In this document: positions 1 to 7,322 of the stretch, piece by piece | Layout of the letters: each line of letters starts with the position of its first letter | How positions within the stretch are numbered: the stretch's first letter is position 1 | Assembly (NCBI RefSeq): GCF_035506375.1 | Contig: NZ_DATJPM010000023.1 | Span: forward strand, 1 to 32,462 | Length of the DNA stretch: 32,462 nt | DNA from: Methanocella sp. | GTDB taxonomy: Archaea > Halobacteriota > Methanocellia > Methanocellales > Methanocellaceae | Reading direction: 5' to 3' | The notes under the pieces: model-generated | Databases searched by the model: none | Told to the model about the DNA's origin: nothing | The model's input: only the letters and a program-made list of their open reading frames with translations | Position numbers and translations under genes: made by a program

Positions 1-677
1 TCTGCCGACTTCTTGTATTTCTTCAAATCCATATAATAGGGGGGGCTCTTGACCATCGAGTCCCATGCCTTCTGGCTGACGCTGACCGATGCCAGGCCCG
101 ACGGGGCCCCCAGGCACTTCTGGGCGCCGGTGACTGCAACGTCGATGCCCCACCTGTCCGCCTCGACGAGATCGCCGCCTGCGGACGTAATGCAGTCCAG
201 CACGAACAGCGCGTTATACTTCTTTGCCAGCTTACCGATCTCTTCGGCGGGGTTCTTGACACCGGCCGAAGTCTCGTTGTGGACCATCGTAACGACTTTC
301 GCTCCCTTCGAAAGAGCGTCCTCGACCTTCGTCAGGTCGACGGGGTTGCCCCATTCGAACTCGAGGCTCGTGACCTCGCCGTACCGGCCGGCGATGTCCC
401 TGAAACGCTCGCCGAACTTGCCGTTGACGATCGAGACGACCTTATCGCCCTTTACCAGGTTCGAAATGGCGGCTTCCATGGCGCAGGAGCCCGAACCGGT
501 CAGGACGTAAGTGTCGTTCTTCGTATTCAGGACGTACTGGAGAGTGCTCCTGCACTCGTCGTACATGTCGGAAAATGCCTTGTCCCGGTGGTTGATCATC
601 TGCTTCGACATTGCCTGTAATATCCTGGGGTGCAGCATTACCGGCCCCGGGATCATTAATAACGGTTCGTTCGCCAT
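1..677 (-). CDS. Class V aminotransferase (serine-pyruvate/aspartate type), 5' part only
   Basis: PLP-dependent fold-type I transaminase; 225 N-terminal residues are visible and the frame stays open to the window edge, so the C-terminal part lies outside. The protein opens MANEPLLMIPGPVMLHP, typical of the alanine-glyoxylate/serine-pyruvate/archaeal aspartate aminotransferase group. GSGSCAMEA (about residues 62-70) would bind the cofactor phosphate, and GAQKCLG (about 184-190) carries the Schiff-base lysine at about residue 187. The ATG at 677 has a good ribosome binding site (GGAG) a few bases upstream. Members of this family in methanogens are reported to be broad-specificity transaminases, including one implicated in phosphoserine formation. 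The exact substrate here cannot be read from sequence. Confidence 0.88.
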   Translation of the reverse strand, partial: MANEPLLMIPGPVMLHPRILQAMSKQMINHRDKAFSDMYDECRSTLQYVLNTKNDTYVLTGSGSCAMEAAISNLVKGDKVVSIVNGKFGERFRDIAGRYGEVTSLEFEWGNPVDLTKVEDALSKGAKVVTMVHNETSAGVKNPAEEIGKLAKKYNALFVLDCITSAGGDLVEADRWGIDVAVTGAQKCLGAPSGLASVSVSQKAWDSMVKSPPYYMDLKKYKKSA

Positions 678-788
678 GTTTATCTCCTGTAGTAGGTAGT
701 TGTCTTAGATGGCTTAAACCATATATTACTTTCGGAAATCCAGGAGAAGGTACTATTTTTAAAAAATCGAAGGCTTAAAATAAAAAAT

Positions 789-1373
789 TTAACTTTGTTT
801 TCTGCTTGCTACGACGACCCCGATAATGAGCAGTGGCAGCAATAATGCCGGCAGGCACAGCGAAGGCTTTGAAGTAGCGGACGCGGTGGCGGTCGTCGTC
901 GTTGTCGACGTCTGCCCTCCCGAGATGTCGAATCGTGTGGACTTGAAGCCATCGAATACCTGGAATCCCATGATCTTCGTATCCTTCGGGATGACGGCGG
1001 CCTCGACGAAGCGTTGCCTATCAGACGACGCTCCGGGCTGCATCGGGCCCATCGATATATCCGTTATATTTTTACCACCGGGGTATTTGTTGCCCTGTGC
1101 ATCGTAGAACGATATTTCCAGGTGCCCGGTCTGGGCTATGCTTCCTTTATTTTCATACGTAAAGTATAGGTCATACCACTTAGTATTCGCCGGGTCGGCC
1201 GAATAGGTATTACCGTGGTAGTTATCGGATATGACCAAATTTGTAAAATGTACGACGATGCCGTCGCTGAACTGATAATCCCTATTGACAGGTACGGTGA
1301 CGTCCTCCGCAAGAGCGGGCGCGATGAGGCAGGCCAGTGCAAGAACCGATATTATCAGTATAGGGGCTCGCAT
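789..1373 (-). CDS. Exported, membrane-anchored surface protein (DUF4352-like fold suspected)
   Basis: Secreted protein of about 194 residues. I start at the ATG at 1373 because it begins directly with a signal peptide (MRAPILIISVLALACLIAPALA, cleavage near ALA-ED); an upstream in-frame ATG at 1457 would put 28 polar residues before it. The body is a beta-rich extracellular domain with features resembling DUF4352-type immunoglobulin-like domains (YENKGS, LEISFYDAQGNKY). It is followed by a Thr/Ser/Ala linker and a C-terminal hydrophobic helix ending in RKQS. The C-terminus (Cys-Leu-Pro, hydrophobic stretch, basic tail) resembles that of the protein at 4569-6218. Function unknown; probably displayed on the cell envelope. 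Confidence 0.75.
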   Translation of the reverse strand: MRAPILIISVLALACLIAPALAEDVTVPVNRDYQFSDGIVVHFTNLVISDNYHGNTYSADPANTKWYDLYFTYENKGSIAQTGHLEISFYDAQGNKYPGGKNITDISMGPMQPGASSDRQRFVEAAVIPKDTKIMGFQVFDGFKSTRFDISGGQTSTTTTTATASATSKPSLCLPALLLPLLIIGVVVASRKQS

Positions 1374-1460
1374 GAGCAATAGATATCGCTTTCGCTTATT
1401 TAAGCCGTTTCCTGAACCGAATAAAACAAATAAATATTTAATCGCGCTTTGCGGCACGCG

Positions 1461-2129
1461 CTATTTAAACCAGCCCTTTTTCAGGTAATGGTCGTGTTCC
1501 GCTGTCCATGTGTCCTTGTTAGCCTTTACGACATAGCAGAAGCGGTCAATAAATGCTTTTTGCACGGCCGCCTGCTCCGGATACTGGCGCTTCGTCCGGT
1601 AAGCCTCTACCATATCCTTTCCCAGCTCATAGGCTTTCTCAGAGGCAGTTTCCATATTCTTCGGCATATACGGCATCGCGGTATGCGCGCTGCCCACGAC
1701 GAAGGCTCCCGAGTTCACGAGATATTCGTTCATGTAGTCCACGGTCCTTTCCGCGCCGCTGCTTGCCGTCGTGGTCACGCTCATGCCGTACTTGCCCTCC
1801 AGAAGCAGGCAGTGGCGACAGTCCGCGGTCCTGTCGATGAACGTCTTAAGCTGGGCGGATACGGAGTTAAAATAGACCGGGCTGGCCAGTATGATGCCAT
1901 CGGCGGCCAGGAACCGCTCGTAAACCTCGTTGAAGTCGTCCTTCTGGACGCAGCGGCCGAGCTTATAGCAGGTATCGCAGGCTTTACAGTAGTTGATCTT
2001 CTTTTTCGTTATGTCGATAAGCCCGGCATCGGCGCCCGCCTCGGTCGCGCCTTTCATTGCGGACTCAGCAAGCGTCTTCGTGAAGCTCCGGTTTCCCCTG
2101 GGGCTGGCCAGTATGGCGATGACCTTCAT
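1461..2129 (-). CDS. Iron-sulfur flavoprotein (Isf-type NADPH-dependent FMN reductase family)
   Basis: Flavodoxin-fold electron-transfer protein of 222 residues. The N-terminus MKVIAILASPRGNRSFTKTL is the FMN-phosphate binding loop of the NADPH-dependent FMN reductase family. Cysteines at 48, 51, 54 and 60 (CKACDTCYKLGRC) form the compact Cx2Cx2Cx5C motif that binds a [4Fe-4S] cluster in methanogen Isf proteins. SPVYFNSVSAQLKTFIDR (about 83-100) is the second flavin-binding segment. In methanogens such proteins take electrons from ferredoxin and are linked to handling oxygen or peroxide; the partner here is unknown. It is transcribed divergently from sepS. Confidence 0.9.
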   Translation of the reverse strand: MKVIAILASPRGNRSFTKTLAESAMKGATEAGADAGLIDITKKKINYCKACDTCYKLGRCVQKDDFNEVYERFLAADGIILASPVYFNSVSAQLKTFIDRTADCRHCLLLEGKYGMSVTTTASSGAERTVDYMNEYLVNSGAFVVGSAHTAMPYMPKNMETASEKAYELGKDMVEAYRTKRQYPEQAAVQKAFIDRFCYVVKANKDTWTAEHDHYLKKGWFK

Positions 2130-2191
2130 GATGACAGACTAAGGCATTAAACATTAATAGGCTTTCTGTATCGCCTGCCGTTATCATAAAC

Positions 2192-2201
2192 ACTATATAA
2201 T
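2192..2201 (+). promoter_or_regulatory. TATA box of the sepS-endonuclease V operon
   Basis: ACTATATAAT lies about 50 bases upstream of the sepS ATG, in the 119-base divergent gap. Archaeal transcription would start about 25 bases downstream, leaving a short leader with the ribosome binding site GAGG at about 2236-2241. Called by eye; no transcript data. Confidence 0.5.
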
Positions 2202-2248
2202 ACGAAGATACAAGTAAGCACGTTCACACTCACAAAGAGGCCGTTTTC

Positions 2249-3847
2249 ATGAAATTCAACCCCGAAGAGGTCAAGCTGGAGACCCGAGAGGATTTCGATA
2301 AGGCGTGGAGCCAGAGCGGAAAGTACCTGACCCCCGTCGACCCGTCCAAGGACTATTCGCTCCCCATGGAAAAAGGCAAAGCCCACCCCGTCTATGAGAC
2401 GTTGAACCGCCTCCGGGAAGCGTACCTGAACATGGGCTTCGAAGAGATGGTCAACCCCATCATCATCGAGGACACGGACATTTTCAAGCAGTTCAACTAC
2501 GAGGCGCTGGCCGTCCTCGATCGTGTTTTTTATATCGGCGGCCTGCCGAGGCCGAACGTCGGCATCTCTGACGAGCGTTTTGCGCAGATCGAGGCGATCA
2601 TCTCGAAGCCTTTGACGGATGCGGACAAGGAAACCATCCGCACCATCCTGCACAAGTACAAGAAGGGCGAGATCGAGGGCGACGACCTGGTGGCCGACCT
2701 GGCCGCAGGGCTAAAAGTCCAGGACTCGAAGATCGCCGTGGTCATCGACCACGTTTTCCCGGAATTCAAGAAGCTCGAGCCCGAAGCATCGCATAAGACG
2801 CTCAGGAGTCACATGACCTCAGGCTGGTTCCTGACGCTGGAAGCCCTCGTCGAGCGGCGAAAGACGCCCTTGAAGCTGTTCTCCGTCGACCTGGTATTCC
2901 GGAGGGAACAGGAAGAGAACGCCGACCGCCTGCGGGCATACCACTCGGCGTCCTGCATCATCGCCCACCCGGACGTGACCGTCGAGCACGGCAAGGCGGT
3001 GGCCGCCGGCCTCCTGAAGCAGTTCGGATTCTCACAGTTTAAATTTAAGCCGGATGACAAGCGCAGCAAGTACTACACGCCGGATACCCAGATCGAGGTA
3101 TATGGCTACCACCCGGCGCTCAAAGGCAGTAATACAAAGTACAGAGACGGCTGGGTGGAGATCGCCACCTTCGGCATCTACTCCGCCACGGCGCTTTCAC
3201 AATATAATATACCGTACCCTGTCATGAACCTGGGTCTGGGCGTCGAGAGGCTGGCAATGATCCTGTACCAGGCGAAGGATATGAGAGATATGGTTTACCC
3301 GCAGTTCAAGCCCGAGTGGGAAATGACTGACGAGGAGCTGGCCCACATGATCTCTATTGAGCGCCTGCCGCAGACACAAATGGGCCACGAGATGGCCATG
3401 GGGATAATCGCCACTGCCGAGAGGAACGGCAGCGCTCCGAGCCCGTGTGCTTTCGAGGCCTGGTCCGGCAGCCTGAACGGTAAAAAGCTAAAAGTCACGC
3501 TCGTGGAGAAGGAGGAGAACAAGAAGCTCTGCGGCGGCGCCTACCTCAACGAGGTGTATGTGTATAAAGGCGACGTACTGGGCATCCCGCTGAATAACCC
3601 GAAGTTCAAAGAAGTCCAGGACAAGGGCGTTCACGTCGGTATCCGCTACATCGATGCCATAGCGAACGCGGCCGCCAGGAACGCCGAGGATGGGGTCTAT
3701 GAGACTACGGTGAAGATATCCAGGGCACCCGGCGACGTGTTCGTGCTCATCGACCCGGTAGGGCTACGATACATCCAGGGCAAGAAGCGTCGCGTGGACT
3801 TCCGCGGTCCAGTCTTTACGACTATTAAGGTCGAGCCCGTCGAGTGA
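2249..3847 (+). CDS. sepS: O-phosphoseryl-tRNA(Cys) synthetase (SepRS)
   Basis: Class II aminoacyl-tRNA synthetase that charges tRNA-Cys with O-phosphoserine; SepCysS then converts the product to Cys-tRNA. The 532-residue length matches the family. Recognisable blocks are HPVYETLNRLREAYLNMGFEEM (about 46-67, motif 1 region), RSHMTSGWFLTLEAL followed by SVDLVFRREQEE (about 186-223, motif 2) and GLGVERLAMIL (about 329-339, motif 3), with a conserved C-terminal tRNA-binding part. The ATG at 2249 has an upstream GAGG and an upstream TATA box. Endonuclease V follows after one base, so the two are probably cotranscribed. SepRS is nearly confined to methanogens and relatives, making this a strong marker of the organism type. 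Confidence 0.96.
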   Translation: MKFNPEEVKLETREDFDKAWSQSGKYLTPVDPSKDYSLPMEKGKAHPVYETLNRLREAYLNMGFEEMVNPIIIEDTDIFKQFNYEALAVLDRVFYIGGLPRPNVGISDERFAQIEAIISKPLTDADKETIRTILHKYKKGEIEGDDLVADLAAGLKVQDSKIAVVIDHVFPEFKKLEPEASHKTLRSHMTSGWFLTLEALVERRKTPLKLFSVDLVFRREQEENADRLRAYHSASCIIAHPDVTVEHGKAVAAGLLKQFGFSQFKFKPDDKRSKYYTPDTQIEVYGYHPALKGSNTKYRDGWVEIATFGIYSATALSQYNIPYPVMNLGLGVERLAMILYQAKDMRDMVYPQFKPEWEMTDEELAHMISIERLPQTQMGHEMAMGIIATAERNGSAPSPCAFEAWSGSLNGKKLKVTLVEKEENKKLCGGAYLNEVYVYKGDVLGIPLNNPKFKEVQDKGVHVGIRYIDAIANAAARNAEDGVYETTVKISRAPGDVFVLIDPVGLRYIQGKKRRVDFRGPVFTTIKVEPVE

Positions 3848-3848
3848 T

Positions 3849-4508
3849 ATGGACGTCAGGCGCCTGTATGACGAGCAAAAAGAGCTCTCTAAGAAAGCCA
3901 TACTTACGGATTCCTTCCCGCCCATTCGGAGGATCGGAGGAGTCGACTGTTCTTATTTAAAAGAAGAGTATATCATCGCGGGACTGGTGGTCCTCGATTT
4001 CGACTCTTTGAAGCCCGTGTACAGGACATTTGATACCCGCAAGCTTACTTTTCCGTACATTCCCGGCCTTCTGGCCTATCGTGAAGCGGACGCTATGATG
4101 GCTGTCATCGAAAAGGCAAAGGTCAGGCCGGACCTGGTCATGGTCGACGGCTTCGGCACCAATCATCCCCGGCGCTGCGGGATCGCCACCCATATCGGCA
4201 TAAAGCTGGACATGCCCACTATCGGTGTCGGAAAGAGCTTCCTCTGCGGCGAAGTGAAAAATGGCCGTATTTACCAGGAAGGGCGGATTACCGGCCGCAT
4301 CGTCCGGGCCGTACCTGAACAAAAGCCCGTATACGTCTCGCCCGGCCACAGGATATCTTTAGTAACGGCCATAAAGGTCGTTAAACATTGTATCCGCGGC
4401 CACCGGCAGCCCGAGCCCACAAGGCGGGCCCATGAATACGCCACGTCGTTAAAAAACAAATTTCTATTACGGGCAAATAGTAGTCTTGCGAAAACTAAAC
4501 CACGATAG
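3849..4508 (+). CDS. nfi: Endonuclease V (deoxyinosine-specific)
   Basis: Repair nuclease that nicks one base beyond deoxyinosine, the product of adenine deamination (219 residues). Family landmarks are all present: GGVDCSY with Asp33, the wedge-type FPYIPGLLAYRE with Glu79, and VDGFGTNHPRRCGIATHIG with Asp100 and the HPRR signature. These three acids correspond to the metal-binding D-E-D set. GVGKSFLCGE follows. The C-terminal tail after about residue 195 is basic and somewhat longer than needed for catalysis. The gene starts one base after the sepS stop, suggesting cotranscription, although no functional link to cysteinyl-tRNA synthesis is evident. Confidence 0.94.
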   Translation: MDVRRLYDEQKELSKKAILTDSFPPIRRIGGVDCSYLKEEYIIAGLVVLDFDSLKPVYRTFDTRKLTFPYIPGLLAYREADAMMAVIEKAKVRPDLVMVDGFGTNHPRRCGIATHIGIKLDMPTIGVGKSFLCGEVKNGRIYQEGRITGRIVRAVPEQKPVYVSPGHRISLVTAIKVVKHCIRGHRQPEPTRRAHEYATSLKNKFLLRANSSLAKTKPR

Positions 4509-4568
4509 TTTATATTCCCGACGGCGTATACTGACATTCGCTTAACTAAGTTAGAAGGGTATGCTAAA

Positions 4569-6218
4569 ATGTTAAATAAGGCAATAAAAAGTTGCATGTT
4601 TACTCTGGTTTTATTAATTGCGCTTATCATGATGGCTTGTGTTCCTTCGATCGCGGCATCTGCCCCTGAAACGGCCCGGGAAAATCACTACAGCGGGCCC
4701 GACGACCAGATCGCTCATCAGGTATGGCAGACCGGCGACAGGGGCTTTATTATTGTCGGGACGGGACCGGATACGTCCGGGGCGAGTTCGAATATGATCA
4801 TGGTCAAAACTGACCCGTTCAGTAATGTGGTATGGAAGAAGAATATCGGCGGCACCAGTGGATATTCCATCCGGCAGTCCGGCGACGGCGGCTTTATCGC
4901 GACTGGCGCCCACAGGGATAGCCTGTACCTCGTCAAGACAGACGCAAGCGGCAACAAGCTGTGGGAAAAGGACTTCGCGAACGCGAGCGGGCAGAGCGAA
5001 GGCTTTTCTATCCAGCTGACTGGCGATGGCGGCTGCATCATCGTTGGAGACCTGGTCGCGAGCACGGGCAACCGGGAGATGTACCTGCTCAAGACGGACG
5101 CCGGAGGAAACAAGCAATGGGACGCCTATTATGGCTCTGCGGATGTCGACGTCCGGACTTATTCAGTCTGGCCTACCTTTGATGGGGGCTATATCGTCGG
5201 GGGCTATATAAAGGGCGGATATAATGAAAAGCCCTTCATCCTGAAAGCCGATGCGAACGGCAACATCGCCTGGGCCAGGTCCTATGAAGGGCCGGGTACC
5301 TGGGACAATTTCCTCAGCGACTGGTTCGGCATCCAGCAGACCCGTGATGGCGGCTACATCTACGCAGGTGCCCGGAGCGGCTACATGTACCTGCTTAAGA
5401 CCGACGCCGACGGTAACCGGCAATGGGACCGCAACTATGGCATCAACGGCGCGAACGCGGTCCAGCAGACATGGGATGACGGCTATATTCTCGCCGGTTT
5501 CCATAAGGACACCGAGGGCGTTATGTCGGCTTACGTTGTCCGGACGGACGCCGGAGGCAACAAGCTGTGGGATAATACGTATAAAGGCATCGGATTCGCG
5601 GAGGCGAACTCAATCATCCAGATCGGCACAGGCGCCTATGTGTTCGTCGGGTCAACGAAGCCCGATAAAAATAGCATTAATAATATCTACTTTATAGAGA
5701 TCGATAGTGATACGACCCCGGTGCCGAACGCGAAGGTCGTCTCGGACACGATCCCCGCACAAATGGAGGCCGGCCATGCGTATAACGTGCAGGTCACATT
5801 CGAGAATACGGGCACGATGCCCTGGACATACCAGGATAACACGACCTTCGGATATTCTGGCGATGCCGCGAAGTTCGGCCTCGCAGGATCAAACCAGACC
5901 ATTGGAACTGGTGAAGTGATACGGCCAGGCATGCAAGAGACATTCACCTTTACCATGACGGCCCCCGGAGAGAACGGCACGTATAACCCACGATTCCAGA
6001 TGATATGGGAAGGCCATAATGTGTTCGGCGCCATTGATGACAAGACCATCGCCGTCGTGAATGGCACTACAGTCGGGCCGGCTACTGCAGTTTCCTCCCG
6101 GGCAACGGCCACGCCGGCGGGAGGGCAAAAAGGAGGGATGCCGTGTCTGTCATCGATAGTGCTGCCGCTTCTGGCCCTTAGCGTGTTAACAATAAGCTGG
6201 ACAATAAAGAAAAAGTAG
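4569..6218 (+). CDS. Exported beta-propeller-like repeat protein with C-terminal Ig-like domain and membrane anchor
   Basis: Surface protein of 549 residues. An N-terminal signal peptide (about 1-30, ending SIAA) is followed by seven repeats of about 45-55 residues with the consensus 'Q..GDGGFI..G......YLLKTDA.GNKLW'. Seven such units fit a seven-bladed beta-propeller. From about 385 to 500 there is a beta-sandwich domain (AGHAYNVQVTFENTGTMPW) like the Ig-like domains that contain N-T-G-T-x-x-W. A Thr/Ala linker leads to GGMPCLSS, a hydrophobic helix and a KKK tail. The ATG at 4569 follows an AGAAGG ribosome binding site. No catalytic residues are recognised; an adhesive or structural envelope role is plausible but inferred. 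Confidence 0.82.
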   Translation: MLNKAIKSCMFTLVLLIALIMMACVPSIAASAPETARENHYSGPDDQIAHQVWQTGDRGFIIVGTGPDTSGASSNMIMVKTDPFSNVVWKKNIGGTSGYSIRQSGDGGFIATGAHRDSLYLVKTDASGNKLWEKDFANASGQSEGFSIQLTGDGGCIIVGDLVASTGNREMYLLKTDAGGNKQWDAYYGSADVDVRTYSVWPTFDGGYIVGGYIKGGYNEKPFILKADANGNIAWARSYEGPGTWDNFLSDWFGIQQTRDGGYIYAGARSGYMYLLKTDADGNRQWDRNYGINGANAVQQTWDDGYILAGFHKDTEGVMSAYVVRTDAGGNKLWDNTYKGIGFAEANSIIQIGTGAYVFVGSTKPDKNSINNIYFIEIDSDTTPVPNAKVVSDTIPAQMEAGHAYNVQVTFENTGTMPWTYQDNTTFGYSGDAAKFGLAGSNQTIGTGEVIRPGMQETFTFTMTAPGENGTYNPRFQMIWEGHNVFGAIDDKTIAVVNGTTVGPATAVSSRATATPAGGQKGGMPCLSSIVLPLLALSVLTISWTIKKK

Positions 6219-6253
6219 GTAGGTTTTAGAAGAACCACTTTTTAATTTAATAT

Positions 6254-6801
6254 TGCTGTGTTGAATAAGTCAAGTTTTGTTAATTAGTAAACGATTACTA
6301 AGCTAGTTAATTTTTAAAAAAATTTGCTGTGTTGAATTACTCCCGTATTTTAAGCTTCATAAGGGCACGGAGGGCACTATTTCTCACCACAAAGGCACGA
6401 AGAGCACGGAGGCTCACAAAGTTTTCTTTTTAGATTAAGTTACAAAGAATCACAAAGCCGGTTCATTGGCGATCAGGGCACCAAGGATACAAAGACACAG
6501 TGGAATGAGCAAGAGCACTTTTTGCCATCGTGCCTTCATATCCTGTATCTTAGAAGTTCAAAAAGCGGCTCTGTGCCCTTTGTCTCTTAATTATAAAAAA
6601 GTCTTTGTGGGCCTCCGTGCTCTTCGTGCCTTTGTGGTGAAAAATAGTGCCTCAGTACACTCTGAGACTTAAAAGGGCATATTCAACAAAGCATAAAAAT
6701 TGAAAAAGATAATCGGAAACTATCGATAAATTTGGCTATTACGCAAACGATAAAAATAGGACTAATTGCTAAACAATGACCTATCAATATTCAACGCAGC
6801 A
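6254..6801. mobile_element. Outer MITE-like element, split by a second element
   Basis: Terminal inverted repeats TGCTGTGTTGAATA (left) and TATTCAACGCAGCA (right) bound this block, which is flanked by a perfect 9-bp direct repeat ATTTAATAT (6245-6253 and 6802-6810) that looks like a target-site duplication. Without the inner element it would be only about 180 bp. The two flanks also share weaker inverted similarity further in. No transposase is encoded, so it is non-autonomous. The right end abuts the stop region of the small aconitase subunit gene. Confidence 0.65.
6325..6693. mobile_element. 369-bp palindromic MITE-like element, copy 1 (nested)
   Basis: Ends are TGCTGTGTTGAAT and ATTCAACAAAGCA, the same terminal repeat as the surrounding element. 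Most of the element folds back on itself: 6375-6421 and 6603-6649 are inverted repeats over 47 bases with two mismatches, and weaker pairing continues inward. Imperfect 8-base direct repeats (AAAAAATT/TAAAAATT) flank it. A second copy of the same length lies at 23678-24046. The short ORFs inside are chance frames of repeat-rich DNA. The arms consist of loosely tandem CACAAAGG/GCACGAAG words, a low-complexity repeat type known from several methanogens. Confidence 0.75.
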
Positions 6802-6809
6802 ATTTAATA

Positions 6810-7322
6810 TTACTTATGCTGCGCCTTCAGGTATGGCATCAGGCCGCCGGCCTCGAGCAGCTGCTGCATGAATTCGGGTATGGGCTTCATAGGCAGCGTT
6901 TTGCCGGTCGTCAGGTTATGGATCTCGTTCTTTTTATAGTCCACTTCGAGCTCGTCACCCTGCTTCGCTTCCTTATAAATGCCCTTGCACTCGAGTAGCG
7001 GAAGGCCGATATTGAAGCCGTTCCGGTAGAAGATGCGGGCATAGGACTCGGCGATGATGCACGAGACGCCGCATGCCAGGATGACCTGGGGTGCCTGCTC
7101 TCTTGAAGAGCCGCAGCCGAAGTTATTAGCCGCTACTAAGATGGGGTCCTTGACCTTTTGCGAGTCGGCATAGAACGTGGGGTCGATGGACTCAAAGGCA
7201 TGTACTGCAAGCTTTTTCAGGTCCAGCTCGTCGTACTTATACTTGCCGGAGATGACCTCGTCCGTGTTGGTGTCGGGTGGGTAGACCCGGAGCACTTTTG
7301 ACTTGATATTCTTAAGGGCCAT
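6810..7322 (-). CDS. Isopropylmalate isomerase/homoaconitase small subunit (LeuD/HacB family)
   Basis: Swivelling domain subunit (170 residues) of a two-subunit aconitase-family dehydratase. DTNTDEVISGKY near the N-terminus and NFGCGSSREQAP (about 67-78) are the family signatures; the latter carries the active-site Ser-Arg. The gene starts with the ATG at 7322, directly against the stop codon of the large subunit, so both are one operon. Methanogens have two such enzymes, one for leucine/isoleucine synthesis (LeuCD) and one for 2-oxosuberate/coenzyme B synthesis (homoaconitase). The specificity loop here reads GKYKYDEL, and I cannot assign the substrate with certainty from it. Confidence 0.9.
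   Translation of the reverse strand: MALKNIKSKVLRVYPPDTNTDEVISGKYKYDELDLKKLAVHAFESIDPTFYADSQKVKDPILVAANNFGCGSSREQAPQVILACGVSCIIAESYARIFYRNGFNIGLPLLECKGIYKEAKQGDELEVDYKKNEIHNLTTGKTLPMKPIPEFMQQLLEAGGLMPYLKAQHK

Noticed and set aside
5163..5504. Long open frames on the opposite strand of the propeller gene and of other GC-rich genes
   Set aside because: Shadow frames caused by codon bias; the sense frames carry clear protein families or repeats.
6361..6660. Repeated CACAAAGG/GCACGAAG words as a possible CRISPR-like array
   Set aside because: Spacing is irregular, there are no unique spacers of constant length, and the words are arranged as two inverted arms.
6466..6672. 68-residue ORF inside MITE copy 1
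   Set aside because: It reads through the palindromic arm; the related frame in copy 2 (23682-23906) differs in length and end, and neither has a ribosome binding site.
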